The notes below the pieces were generated by a model. The model ran no database searches and was not told where the DNA came from. It saw nothing but the letters and a program-made list of their open reading frames with translations. DNA of 26,352 nt from a virus. The stretch's first letter is position 1. Each line of letters starts with the position of its first letter. The stretch is from positions 1 to 26,352 of the IMG/VR virus record IMGVR_UViG_3300050132_000271. One strand, 5' to 3'. The position numbers and the translations under genes are program-made. Shown piece by piece: positions 5,289 through 13,812 of the stretch.

Positions 5289-8063
5289 CTATGTGGTGCC
5301 GAATCCTTGGTTTCTGATGATTGTTTCCAGGGCGATCACCTTGTTGTGCATCGCCTGCACATGTGATAGGTCGGTGGCATAGCTGCCGCTGTAGGTGTAA
5401 GCGGCCAGTGTGGTTCCTAGACCGGTCTGCTGCCCCCCCAGCACCTGGACTCCGTTCACCTTGACGACCTGGCCGGCGGCAAGGTTGACCCCGGTGCTGA
5501 AGGTGCCATAGGTGGCCCCAGCAGGGGTGACCACCGGGGTGTGGGTATAGACGGTGGCGCTGGCCAGGGTCTGGTTGCCGTTCCCGCCCCAGAGATTGCA
5601 TGACACCAGCTTGAAATAGAGGAGGGTGCCCATGGCCGAGGGAGGCACGGCATAGCGGAACGGCTGAGAATTGCAGGCCAACACCGGCACACCGGAGCCC
5701 TGCGCCGCGGCCGCGGTCCCGTAGGCGCCCCGCACCGGCAGGGTCAAGGTATAGACATTGCTGGAAACCAGGGTCGCCGTGCTCCAGGCCACGAGCTCGC
5801 CGTTGACCCACATCATGGGGATCAGATTGGTGGCCTGGGTGGTGGTGTAGCTGGGCAGTGTACCACCCGATGCTCCCAGGTTGACCTGGACCCCGCCGGT
5901 CGTGCCGATGGCCGAGCTAGTGACGCCGTAGAGGCAGGGCCCCGAGACCTTCCCGGCCAAGGTGTAGGTGGTGCCATCCAGGCTCACCCAGACCTGGGCG
6001 CTGCCCCAGAGGGGACCGCCCGAGGAAGCGATCAGCAGCTCCGGACCACCGCTCACCGAGAACTGGGCCGGCACGTCCATGATGATCGGGGTGTTCGAGG
6101 CGCCTGGGTCCACCGTTCCGTTCATGACCGGCTGCGTGGTGATCTGCCCCGTGTAGATGGTCGGGGTGCCGACTCCGACCGGCCACGCCTCGGCCGTAAT
6201 GGTGATGCCTCCGGATTCGTCCTTCTTTTCCGGGAAGTCCACCGAGACGATCCGGACCAGCAGGGCATTCAGCCCAAGGAATGGATCGCTGATGGTGATG
6301 AAGTCCATGGGTTCGAGCAGCTGGAACCGCCACCCCACCTTGAAGGTGTACTGGTTCCGGATGTAGACGCTGCGCTGGGCCTGGAGCCTTGAGACCGCCT
6401 GGGCCATGGCGCGCCGGCAGATCATGTGCAGGGTCAGGCCGGAACCCACCTTGGTACCGTGCAGGGCAGTGTCCACCGGTTCCGGATCCTGGACGGCGGA
6501 GACGTTGTAGGCCGACATCCGATCCCACCACTCGACCGGGATGGCGTTGAAGACGTCGCTGGTCGAGGTGCGGGTCACCTGCACCGGGTCGTCTCCGGAG
6601 GGATCCCCGTTCTCATCCACGGCGCCCAGGAAATCGTCCAGGGTTAGGCTGTAGAGCGGTGTGGTGTTCGGGGTGTAGGTGACGCCGTTGGCGGTGACCG
6701 GCGTGTCGCCATAAGGGATCACGTTCAGTTCCATGCCGTTCTGGCCGGCGTGGCAGATGGGCTCGCTGTTGGTCGCCGTGAACAGGTCCTTCAGGTGCTC
6801 GGCGGCCGCCTTCTGCTGGTCGAAGGCCGGCGAGACGGCGAAGCCCATGGCCGTGCAGTAGGTCTGCCAGCTGCCTGGATTGGCGTTCATCCAGGCGACC
6901 TGGGCCGCCACCTGGACCGTGGTCTCCTCCTGCTCCTCGATGGCGTTCCAGGCGATCACCGCGCCGGTGGCCGGCGCTGTGGTGAACGAGATGGCGACAT
7001 AGCCGCCGTTGTTGACGATGGTGAAGCCGCCGAACTGCTGGATGCCGTTGAGGTAGTAGCTCGGGTCCACATAGGCCGTGCCCCAGGGGATGGCGGCGCC
7101 GGCCACAGTGAGCAGGTTGAACACGGTGGTGCTGGCGTTGCCGGTGCCCACCGGGATCAGCGTGGTGGAGGTCAGGTAGGGGCAGCCGGTGATGAGGGCG
7201 GAGATCCGCGAGGTGGACCAGCCAGGCACGCCATGGATGGGAGAGGTCAGGAAATCTACCAGCACAGCCGAGGGCTTGGCGTCGTTCATGATCGCTTCGG
7301 TGGTATTCCAGGCCACCACCGCATTCAAGGGGGGAGCGATCGAGAAGGTGATCGCATAGGCGTTGGATACCTTGCCCACCGTGAAACCGGAGGTCTGCTG
7401 GACTCCATTCAGATAGAAGCCCGGGTTGATGTAGCCCGTGAAGGGCGGCGTGGTGCTGTCGGTGACCTGGGCCCCGTTGGTGTCCAGCAGGTAGAACACG
7501 GTCCGAACCGTGTCGCCCAACCCCAGGGTGGTCAGGCTGTTGGTATCCGGCTCGGTCGCCAGGAGTGCCTGGACCTCAAAGGCATTCGTCGGCAGGCTGG
7601 CGTTGGAGCCCATGTCGAACGTGTCATTGCAGGCCAGGGCGATGCCCGGGTAGCCCACCGCCTTGATCGGGTGATTGGTCTGCCAGGTGCTCCAGGGGAA
7701 CTGCGGCCGCTGGCCGTTGAGCACGGTCATGCCGTAGAAGCTCAGGGTGTTTTCCGCGGCGTTCTGCCACATGCGGTTGATGCCCGCAATGGGCCCCTCG
7801 CACAGCGCCAGGATGGCCCCGGCGCTGTAGGTGTAGCTGGTGGAGACGCTGCCGCCCTTGCCGGTGCGGGTGCTGTTGGCGTGGGTGACGAAGTCGTCGT
7901 AGTCGACCAGGTTCCCGGTTACCCGGGTCGTCCCATAAATCAGCGGCAGGGATCCGCCGTAGGAGCTGGTCTGCAGGTTGATGCCCACCAGCTGGTCGGT
8001 GGAGGTGCGCTTGGTGCCAAAGAGCCCCAGCGGGTCCATGAGGGTGTGCTTGCCGCCGCCCAT
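5289..8063 (-). CDS. Tail tip / baseplate hub protein (GTA gp15-like, phage J-like)
   Basis: The 924-aa product starts at ATG 8063, which overlaps the previous stop as TAATG and has a G-rich Shine-Dalgarno 7 bases upstream; a TTG 15 bases earlier is less likely. The N-terminus (LVGINLQTSSYGGSLPLIYG, VTGNLVDYDDFV) is typical of tail-tip proteins of siphophages and gene transfer agents. The part after residue 470 (DVFNAIPVEWWDR, PMDFITISDPFLG) matches the hub region that closes the tail tube. Two related inserts of about 70 aa (183-254 and 306-375, sharing YLNGVQQ/YLNGIQQ and VVAWN/VIAWN) interrupt the N-terminal half. The C-terminus ends with a helix that could trimerise. It follows the NlpC/P60 gene as in the GTA order. 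Hub role is well supported; adhesion role is inferred. Confidence 0.85.
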   Translation of the reverse strand: MGGGKHTLMDPLGLFGTKRTSTDQLVGINLQTSSYGGSLPLIYGTTRVTGNLVDYDDFVTHANSTRTGKGGSVSTSYTYSAGAILALCEGPIAGINRMWQNAAENTLSFYGMTVLNGQRPQFPWSTWQTNHPIKAVGYPGIALACNDTFDMGSNASLPTNAFEVQALLATEPDTNSLTTLGLGDTVRTVFYLLDTNGAQVTDSTTPPFTGYINPGFYLNGVQQTSGFTVGKVSNAYAITFSIAPPLNAVVAWNTTEAIMNDAKPSAVLVDFLTSPIHGVPGWSTSRISALITGCPYLTSTTLIPVGTGNASTTVFNLLTVAGAAIPWGTAYVDPSYYLNGIQQFGGFTIVNNGGYVAISFTTAPATGAVIAWNAIEEQEETTVQVAAQVAWMNANPGSWQTYCTAMGFAVSPAFDQQKAAAEHLKDLFTATNSEPICHAGQNGMELNVIPYGDTPVTANGVTYTPNTTPLYSLTLDDFLGAVDENGDPSGDDPVQVTRTSTSDVFNAIPVEWWDRMSAYNVSAVQDPEPVDTALHGTKVGSGLTLHMICRRAMAQAVSRLQAQRSVYIRNQYTFKVGWRFQLLEPMDFITISDPFLGLNALLVRIVSVDFPEKKDESGGITITAEAWPVGVGTPTIYTGQITTQPVMNGTVDPGASNTPIIMDVPAQFSVSGGPELLIASSGGPLWGSAQVWVSLDGTTYTLAGKVSGPCLYGVTSSAIGTTGGVQVNLGASGGTLPSYTTTQATNLIPMMWVNGELVAWSTATLVSSNVYTLTLPVRGAYGTAAAAQGSGVPVLACNSQPFRYAVPPSAMGTLLYFKLVSCNLWGGNGNQTLASATVYTHTPVVTPAGATYGTFSTGVNLAAGQVVKVNGVQVLGGQQTGLGTTLAAYTYSGSYATDLSHVQAMHNKVIALETIIRNQGFGTT

Positions 8064-8503
8064 TATTTGCCCCCCCAAGGCGACCAGAACCCGACGAAAT
8101 GCTTGACCAGGTCGGCGTTGCCCTTGGCGTCATCCAGGACGACCATGCCGGCCTTGAGGTAGGCGTGGATCACCTGGGGCCAGCGGGTAACGATGGCGCC
8201 GTGAGAGATCGTCCGGCCAATCCGGTAGAGCACGATGTCCCCCGGGCGGGGTGGACCTTCGATCCGGTGGGCGTACTGCTCGACGTGCGCCAGGTAGCGT
8301 TCCTCATCCTTGTGCATGTGCCAGTCGTGGGGATATTCGGCCGGGATGATCTCCGGCATGACCCCGGCAGCCTCGTAAACCAGGGCCAGCAGTTGGCCGC
8401 AATCCACCCCGGCGCCCTTGACCCGGGCCATGTGGGCGTAGGGCGTGCGCAGCCAGGACAGGGCCTCCTGGACCACGGCGGCGCGCTCGGTTGCTTCGCT
8501 CAT
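8063..8503 (-). CDS. NlpC/P60-type tail assembly peptidase
   Basis: The 146-aa protein has the NlpC/P60 papain-like layout: catalytic Cys in VDCGQLLALVYEAAG (C35), His in SHGAIVTRW (H101) and a third polar position near VIHAY (H113). In phages and gene transfer agents this protein sits at the tail tip and locally cuts peptidoglycan peptides during DNA injection or tail assembly (like the C-terminal half of lambda gpK). The ATG at 8503 overlaps the stop of the DUF2163 gene as ATGA, and GGAG stands about 8 bases before it. Its own stop overlaps the next start as TAATG. Length and active site are complete. Confidence 0.88.
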   Translation of the reverse strand: MSEATERAAVVQEALSWLRTPYAHMARVKGAGVDCGQLLALVYEAAGVMPEIIPAEYPHDWHMHKDEERYLAHVEQYAHRIEGPPRPGDIVLYRIGRTISHGAIVTRWPQVIHAYLKAGMVVLDDAKGNADLVKHFVGFWSPWGGK

Positions 8504-9522
8504 AGCCCACTCTCCGCAGGGGGCACGAAGGGGCAGCCCCTGAAGTAGCCCAGGTTCCAGGCCGTGCCGGTGCCAGCCGCGGTGGCCGTGGCCGTGAAGA
8601 TGGTTCCCACTGCGGCTCCCGCCGGCGCGCCCGCGGCCGTCCAGGTGGTGGTGCCCAGGCTGGTGATCTGGTAGACGGCGCCCACCACCAGGACCGGGCT
8701 TGCGGTGCCCCAGAACTTCTGGCAGGCCGCCATGGAGCGGGCACAGCCGGGGTAGACCGTGAAGGTGTCGCCGGGGGCGGGAGTGGCCGGCAGGGACGTG
8801 GCCGGCGTGATGGTGGTGCCATCGTAGGCCGAGACCGCCACGGAGGTGCCAGAGCAGACCCCAGAGGTGAAGCTCAGCACGCCGTTCTGGTAGTAGTTCG
8901 CGGGCTGGGCCGGCGCGCCTTTGATTGCCGTCGCCGTCGAGCCGCTGGCGGTGGTCCCGATGATGGTCAAGGCTGGGATGCTGATCCCGCAGGAGGCGTC
9001 CCCGAAAGTGTTGGCGCAGGCCGGCAAGAAAAGGGTCCTGGGCATCTGTACGGCGAGCAGGACCGTTGAGGAGGACACGTGCAAGACCACCTCGGTGCTT
9101 CCGAGATCTACGTCCGCCACCAGGCCGTCGAAGAGGATGTATCCCCCAAGGGTCGTGGTGTCGCCCCAAGTAGGCATGACCACTCGGGTCACCAGGACCT
9201 GGGCGTTGTCGAAGGCGCCGTTGTGGGCCGCCAGGGTGCAGTTCACCCCCAGGACCTGGGCCGACTGGCCACAGAACTGGGTGAGGTCCATGGTCGATAC
9301 CTCGAGGCCCCGGGTGTTGCGGATCTCCCCACGCTCGAGCACCGGCTCCCCGGCGTTGTCCACGGCCGCCGTGTAGAGGTTGCCGGCGTAGGTGAGGTTG
9401 ATATCGGCGTCGGTCCACCGGAACACCTGCCCGGTCTGCAGGGAGATCTGGTAGAGATCAGCCATCAGAAAGGTGCTGTTGGCGGCGAGATAGGCGATGA
9501 GGGCGGGGGAGGCGTATCTCAT
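8500..9522 (-). CDS. Baseplate hub protein, DUF2163 family (GTA gp13-like), with inserted module
   Basis: The start ATG at 9522 overlaps the previous stop as ATGA. The 340-aa product begins MRYASPALIAYLAAN and continues VFRWTDADINLTYAGNLY, the N-terminal signature of the DUF2163 family, the hub component of gene-transfer-agent-like tails. The C-terminal cysteine cluster (GCARSMAACQKFWGT, then NLGYFRGCPFVPP) is the second family hallmark. Between those two C-terminal pieces lies an extra segment of about 45 residues (GAVYQITSLGTTTWTAAGA, GTIFTATATAAGTGTAW) that resembles a mobile beta module of phage tails and is not part of the usual family core. Neighbours on both sides complete the DUF2460-DUF2163-NlpC/P60-hub set, which supports the assignment. 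Confidence 0.8.
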   Translation of the reverse strand: MRYASPALIAYLAANSTFLMADLYQISLQTGQVFRWTDADINLTYAGNLYTAAVDNAGEPVLERGEIRNTRGLEVSTMDLTQFCGQSAQVLGVNCTLAAHNGAFDNAQVLVTRVVMPTWGDTTTLGGYILFDGLVADVDLGSTEVVLHVSSSTVLLAVQMPRTLFLPACANTFGDASCGISIPALTIIGTTASGSTATAIKGAPAQPANYYQNGVLSFTSGVCSGTSVAVSAYDGTTITPATSLPATPAPGDTFTVYPGCARSMAACQKFWGTASPVLVVGAVYQITSLGTTTWTAAGAPAGAAVGTIFTATATAAGTGTAWNLGYFRGCPFVPPAESGL

Positions 9523-9899
9523 TTCACGCTCAGAAGCCGGATCGAGCCGCTTTTCCACACGAGATAGACGATCTGCTCAAGGTCGAGCTGGTCCTGCTGG
9601 AACCGGCAGGTCCGGACCACGCCATCCACCGGATCCAGGAAGTTGAAGGTCCCGAATTGGCCGGCCATGGAATCGAAAAAGGTCTTCAGCGCGAGGACCT
9701 CGTCAAATAGCGTCTGGGCACTGAAATTTGCCTGGCGCAGAAAGTTGAAGGTCAGTTCGTAGGAGAACTTCGGGGAGCTCCACCAAGAGGCCCGCTGCTC
9801 CTTGCCGGTGGCGCCCGACTGGACGCCGGTGGAGTAGATCGGTCCGGTGCGCTTCACGGCGATGTCGAGACCGGGCAGGCTGGGGAACGTGGCGGTCAT
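9519..9899 (-). CDS. Distal tail protein, DUF2460-like (GTA gp12-like)
   Basis: The 126-aa product opens MTATFPSLPGLDIAVKRTG, has an arginine/tryptophan-rich centre (KEQRASWWSSPKFSYELTF) and the segment FFDSMAGQFGTFNFLDPVDG, which corresponds to the conserved GxxxxFxFxDPxD part of distal tail proteins. This protein forms the ring between tail tube and hub. ATG 9899 overlaps the tape measure stop as ATGA, and its stop overlaps the DUF2163 start. It is shorter than the roughly 200 aa of the GTA version, so it may be a minimal form. Position between tape measure and hub is exactly as expected. Confidence 0.75.
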   Translation of the reverse strand: MTATFPSLPGLDIAVKRTGPIYSTGVQSGATGKEQRASWWSSPKFSYELTFNFLRQANFSAQTLFDEVLALKTFFDSMAGQFGTFNFLDPVDGVVRTCRFQQDQLDLEQIVYLVWKSGSIRLLSVK

Positions 9900-12247
9900 G
9901 AGCGCCTCCCGTTCCTGGCCATGCCACCAAGGGCACCGGCCAGGGCGGAACGGTTGGAGGACTTGCCCAGGAACTGTTTGACGCTCTTGGCGTCCATGGC
10001 GTGCACGTGGATGACGTTCCCGCCCCCACTGTTCCCGCCGCCCCCGCCGCTGCCCTGGTTGGCGACCATGTCCCGGATCCCGGTGGCCAGCGGGGCGCTC
10101 ATGACCATCTCGTTTTTGTGGATCTGGGCCACCTGGTCGCTCGGGACCTGGTCCCAGCCGCCGGCGGCGGAGGCCATGGCCGCCATCGCCAGGCCGGAAC
10201 TGTAGGCTTCAGCCCCGACCCCCGGCGCCATCGCCCAGCCGTAGACCGGGATCGCCGCGGCGCTGGCCATCGCATTGACCGCGTAGACGGCCGCGGCCCC
10301 GGTGGCCTCGGAGACCCCGGTGGTCTTCTGCATGACCAGGCTGGCGGCCCACTTGATTGCCTCCTGGATGCCCCACTGGACAAAGAAATTGATCAGGCCG
10401 TCCAGGGCCGAGCTCAGCACGTTCTGGAACGCCTGGCCCCAGGTCATGGTGCCGTGGATCAGGCCAGTGATCGACTTGCTGAACCCGCCGGTCATGGAGC
10501 CGAAGAACCCCTCCCACTGGGCCCGCTGCTTGGCCAGCGACTGGTTTTCGAGCTCCTGGATCTTGGTGGCATTCTGCCGGGCCGCGTCCAGCTTCTTGTT
10601 CTGGAGCTTTTGCCAGTCGGCGGTGCTGATGCCCTCCCGCTGCTGCTCCTGGGTGAGGGCCTGGACCTCCATCGTGGCGGTCTGCTGCTGCAGCTGCACC
10701 CGGGCAGCCAGTTCCTGCTGCGCCGACATGCGGGTGGTGGCCACCTTCTGGTTCAGGGCGGCCGTCTGGTTGGCGAGCCCATCCTTGGCGGCCTGGGTCT
10801 CCTCCCGGGCCGTCTCTTTGGCCATGGCGGCGATCTCTTTGTCCGCCTCGTCGGTGCGCTTCTGGAGTTCGGTCCGAGCCTTTGCCTGCTCCTGGGTGCC
10901 CTTCAGGGTCAGCTCGGCGATCTGATGCTCGGTCGCGGCGACGATGGCCTTTTTCTCGTTCTGCAACTTGGCGAATTCGGCGGCATAGTTGATGTCGGCC
11001 TTGCTCAGCTTGGAGATACGGGTGTTCACCGCGGCCAGCTCGGCGGCCGACTCAGTCATCACAGCGGCCTTCTCCTGGGCCAGGGCCTCCATCTTCGTGG
11101 TTGCTTCATCGGCCACGCTCTGGTTGAGGGCGTCCTTCTTCGCCTGGTAGGCCTGCTTCGCGGCCGCGACTTGGCCGAGCATGGTCTGCTCGGCGAGCTT
11201 CTGCGCTGCCTCGGCCTGCTTCAGCGAGTCGTCCTTGGCGTGCGGGTCGACGTAGGTCTTCTTGTTCTCCTCCCCGGCCCGGTGCGCGCCGGCGTCCATG
11301 GAGTCCTTGCTGGTCCGGAGCCCCTCGGCATAGGCTGCGTTCCACTCCTTGGCCTTGGCGATCGCCAGGTCCATGTCCAGGATGACGTTCTTCCGCCAGT
11401 CGTCTGCGGCGTTGCCGGACTGGATGAACCCACGCCGGGCCAGTTCCATGGCGTCGTTGCTGGCGTTCGCGTGCTCGGTGGCCGCGGCCTTCACATTGAG
11501 CCACGCCATTTTCATCACGCTGGCCCAGGCGGACACCCCGGCGGCGTAGGCCTGGTCCGCGTTCTTCAGCCGGCCCTCGGCCTCCTCCATCTGGTGCATC
11601 TGCTCGATGGCGAAGGGGCTGATGATCTGCACGCCCTTGGCTTCCTCGGCGTGCTTCACGAACTCGTCCAGCAGCATGCCGGTCTTGGCGCCGGCCCGGC
11701 CCAGGGCGAGCATCAGGAACTCGTTCTTCTGGAGCGGAGACGCCATCTCGTTGGCGATCTCGTTCACCTTGACCATGTAGTCGCCGAACGTCATGTTCGC
11801 CAGGCTGGCCTTGTCTGCGGCCACGCCGTTCATGACCAGGCCTTCGGCGTTCGACTTCACGGCCCGGGTCATGCCCTGCATCAGCCCGGTGAGGTCCTCC
11901 GTGGATCCGCCCGAAAGCTGGATGGCGGCCACGTACTGGTTCATCTCCTGGTTGCTGGCGCCGGTGCTGTATTTCAGGGTGGCGAAGCTCTTGGCCAGGG
12001 CTGTGGTCGCCTCGATCGACTCCAGGACGTATTCGACCGACGCCTTGATACCTTCGAAGGCGAGACCCACCGCGGCCAGGCCGAGGGCCGCCACGCCCAT
12101 GCTTTCGATCGTCTCGGCCATTTTGCTGATGCTGCCGGTCATGCCCTCGGTGGCTTCCTTGACGGCATCATGGGCCTTGCCCATCCCGGACAGCAGGCTC
12201 TGGATCTGCGCGGTGAACTCGACTTGAACCTTGCTGTCATCGCTCAT
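9896..12247 (-). CDS. Tail tape measure protein
   Basis: The 783-aa protein is largely helical. After an amphipathic start (MTGSISKMAETIESMGVAAL) there is a long Ala/Gln/Lys/Glu-rich coiled-coil region, about residues 310-570, then a hydrophobic segment (AVYAVNAMASAAAIPVYGW, about 620-660). A C-terminal motif QVAQIHKNEMVMSAPLA follows, matching the LHxxExV motif seen near the C-terminus of many tape measure proteins, and then a Gly-rich linker. It sets tail length and is ejected into the cell envelope with the DNA. At the rule of thumb of 0.15 nm per residue the tail would be about 115-120 nm. The gene follows the G/GT chaperone pair directly, with the ATG at 12247 one base after the GT stop. 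Size and position leave little doubt. Confidence 0.92.
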   Translation of the reverse strand: MSDDSKVQVEFTAQIQSLLSGMGKAHDAVKEATEGMTGSISKMAETIESMGVAALGLAAVGLAFEGIKASVEYVLESIEATTALAKSFATLKYSTGASNQEMNQYVAAIQLSGGSTEDLTGLMQGMTRAVKSNAEGLVMNGVAADKASLANMTFGDYMVKVNEIANEMASPLQKNEFLMLALGRAGAKTGMLLDEFVKHAEEAKGVQIISPFAIEQMHQMEEAEGRLKNADQAYAAGVSAWASVMKMAWLNVKAAATEHANASNDAMELARRGFIQSGNAADDWRKNVILDMDLAIAKAKEWNAAYAEGLRTSKDSMDAGAHRAGEENKKTYVDPHAKDDSLKQAEAAQKLAEQTMLGQVAAAKQAYQAKKDALNQSVADEATTKMEALAQEKAAVMTESAAELAAVNTRISKLSKADINYAAEFAKLQNEKKAIVAATEHQIAELTLKGTQEQAKARTELQKRTDEADKEIAAMAKETAREETQAAKDGLANQTAALNQKVATTRMSAQQELAARVQLQQQTATMEVQALTQEQQREGISTADWQKLQNKKLDAARQNATKIQELENQSLAKQRAQWEGFFGSMTGGFSKSITGLIHGTMTWGQAFQNVLSSALDGLINFFVQWGIQEAIKWAASLVMQKTTGVSEATGAAAVYAVNAMASAAAIPVYGWAMAPGVGAEAYSSGLAMAAMASAAGGWDQVPSDQVAQIHKNEMVMSAPLATGIRDMVANQGSGGGGGNSGGGNVIHVHAMDAKSVKQFLGKSSNRSALAGALGGMARNGRRS

Positions 12248-12248
12248 T

Positions 12249-12730
12249 TCACATTCCGTTCAGGAGGTTGACGATCGATTGCACGTCCTGGGGCTGTTCG
12301 GGTTGTTCAAGCTTTTTGGGCTTCTTCTTCGGCTTGGGGCCCATGAGGATGTGGATCGGGGGGTGCTTGGCCCAGTAGCCCACCAGGTTCATCACCTCCG
12401 GCCAGGGGATGGTGTCGGCTTGCGCCGGCAGACACCCCAAGGCCGTGCAAATGAGCCCTGTCGTTTCGCCAAAGTCTAGGGGTTCGGTTCCACCTTGGCG
12501 TTCGCTTCCGGGCGGGAGAACGTCGCCTGGAACAGGGCCAGGGAGGCGGCGAGGAGGTCCACCGGGGCTTCGGCGTCCAGCTGGTCCTGGGTGACGCCCG
12601 CCAGCAGCAGGAACGCATTCGCGTTGTCGACGTTGGTGATGATGTCGGCGGCCGGCGCCGAGAGGGCGTCGATCGCGGCGCGGTTGGCCTTGACCTGGCC
12701 GTAGGTGAGGGGGGGTAGGACTTGCAGCAT
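12249..12730 (-). CDS. Tail assembly chaperone fusion GT, made by -1 frameshift
   Basis: The zero frame (84 aa, ending TAG at 12478-12476) is overlapped by a second frame in the -1 register that runs open to TGA at 12251-12249. Shifting at the last proline codon gives a 160-aa fusion. The extension reads LDFGETTGLICTALG, then PWPEVMNLVGYWAKHPPIH and a Lys/Pro-rich tail. Nearly all long-tailed phages make such a G/GT pair between tail tube and tape measure; the T domain binds the tube protein and G binds the tape measure. The extension has no convincing start of its own. The slip site is CCCC before the stop rather than a standard heptamer, so shift efficiency is uncertain. Confidence 0.65.
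12476..12482 (-). other. Candidate -1 slippery site CCCCTAG
   Basis: The zero-frame codons read AAC CCC TAG. With the stop in the A site, a tRNA-Pro on CCC can slip back one base and still read CCC, after which CTA GAC continues in the downstream frame. No X XXY YYZ heptamer with full re-pairing lies within the overlap of the two frames. Confidence 0.5.
12476..12730 (-). CDS. Tail assembly chaperone G (short product)
   Basis: The 84-aa protein is mostly helical and acidic (LTYGQVKANRAAIDALSA, then DLLAASLALFQATF). An AAGGAG 6 bases before ATG 12730 gives a strong start. It lies directly between the tail tube gene and the tape measure, the fixed place of the lambda G-like chaperone. It coats the tape measure before tube polymerisation and is not found in the virion in known phages. 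Sequence similarity in this family is low, so the call rests on position, size and the overlapping -1 frame. Confidence 0.7.
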   Translation of the reverse strand: MLQVLPPLTYGQVKANRAAIDALSAPAADIITNVDNANAFLLLAGVTQDQLDAEAPVDLLAASLALFQATFSRPEANAKVEPNP

Positions 12731-12739
12731 GGGCGCTCC

Positions 12740-13480
12740 TTAAACGCTGGTGTAGGCGTAGGCGACCTGGCCGGCCAGGTTCTGGCAGGCCTGGAAGTCG
12801 ATCTCGTCGCCGGTGTAATCGTTGTTCTTGAAGGACAGCGCCATCTTGCTGATGGCCACGTTGGGCAGCATGATGCCCGCCTGGCCGCCGATCGGGCTGG
12901 AACTGTAGTTCTCGTACAGCGCGAGCTGGAAGTAGGTCTGGGTGCCCATGAGCTGGTTGGTGAGGCTCACGGTCTGTCCGGTCGCTGCCACGGTCCAGCT
13001 GTAGCAGAGCGCCATCAGGTGGGTGGAGTCGGCCGCGGCGAAGGTGTAGACGCCGGTGGCGGGCACGACCGAATACTGGCCGGTGGTCGGGCCGGCAGCG
13101 ACCCAGGTCAGCCACTTCTGGCTGGTGGTGTCCCAGACGCCCAGGTCCTGCTTGAAGGTGGCGCCGTGCACCGCGGTGATGCTGTTGGCGGTGGGAGTGG
13201 CCGGACCTTCCAGGTAGATGCCCTGGACGTTGCCGGCGGCCACGGTGGCGCCGCTCAGGATCTGCTGCAGCAGCAGGCTGTTCACGGTCTTGAAGGTGGC
13301 CTTCCCGGTGATCTTGCCTTCCGCCTTGGCGATGTCCAGGGCGAACTGGCTCTGACCGATCAGCTCCTTCAGGGTGTAGCTGATGTCGATGTTGACGTCG
13401 GTCAGGACGCCGATGGGGATGGGCTGCGAGCCCACGATGGCGGTGAGGAAACCCACACCGAAATTGACAATCTGGCCCAT
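12740..13480 (-). CDS. Major tail tube protein
   Basis: The 246-aa protein is rich in beta-type residues. It starts MGQIVNFGVGFLTAIVGSQ and ends NDYTGDEIDFQACQNLAGQV, a pattern seen in tail tube proteins, with a central Ig-like stretch (GQYSVVPATGVYTFAAADS). It stacks in hexameric rings to form the tail tube. A strong AAAGGAG lies 7 bases before the ATG at 13480, in keeping with an abundant product. It precedes the G/GT chaperones and follows the tail terminator region. Length is typical for this family. Confidence 0.85.
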   Translation of the reverse strand: MGQIVNFGVGFLTAIVGSQPIPIGVLTDVNIDISYTLKELIGQSQFALDIAKAEGKITGKATFKTVNSLLLQQILSGATVAAGNVQGIYLEGPATPTANSITAVHGATFKQDLGVWDTTSQKWLTWVAAGPTTGQYSVVPATGVYTFAAADSTHLMALCYSWTVAATGQTVSLTNQLMGTQTYFQLALYENYSSSPIGGQAGIMLPNVAISKMALSFKNNDYTGDEIDFQACQNLAGQVAYAYTSV

Positions 13481-13492
13481 GGCGGGGCTCCT

Positions 13493-13801
13493 TTAAAAGA
13501 GGCCCAGGATCCGGGAGCGCAGCTGCGCCGTGAGATCCATGAGCAAGTTGTGGTGGACGGTGGGGATGTGGGCGCTGACGTTGGCGCGCACTTCCTCGGC
13601 GAAGGTGTCGATGTGGGCGTTGATGGCGGCCAGTAGCGCCTCGGTCTCGGCGGGCACGGCCTTGACCTTGGCTTCCACCTGGGCGATGGCCGCTTCTGCG
13701 GCGGCCTCGATCCTCTGGATGGTGGTCTCGGGCAGCTCTGGAGCGGCTTCGACCGGCGCAGGGATGGCGTCCGGGGTGGGAATGGCGGTTTCATCGGACA
13801 C
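13493..13801 (-). CDS. Small amphipathic helical protein between tail terminator and tail tube genes
   Basis: A GTG at 13801 with AAGGAG 7 bases upstream starts a 102-aa product. The first 25 residues are Pro/Glu/Ala-rich and disordered (TPDAIPAPVEAAPELPE). The rest is a long amphipathic helix with many Ala and Glu (RIEAAAEAAIAQVEAKVKAV, then HIDTFAEEVRANVSAHI), apolipoprotein-like in composition. I do not recognise a family. Most siphophages have no gene at this place, so it may be an extra tail factor or a lineage-specific chaperone. The strong ribosome-binding site and GC-rich codon use support a real gene. Confidence 0.6.
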   Translation of the reverse strand: MSDETAIPTPDAIPAPVEAAPELPETTIQRIEAAAEAAIAQVEAKVKAVPAETEALLAAINAHIDTFAEEVRANVSAHIPTVHHNLLMDLTAQLRSRILGLF

Positions 13802-13812
13802 GGCTGGCTCCT

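Noticed and set aside
10001-12271. Long open frame on the + strand opposite the tape measure gene (about 750 codons)
   Set aside because: GC-rich codons keep the opposite strand open. The product is an artificial Gly/Leu/His-rich sequence without fold, while the - strand gene has clear tape measure motifs.
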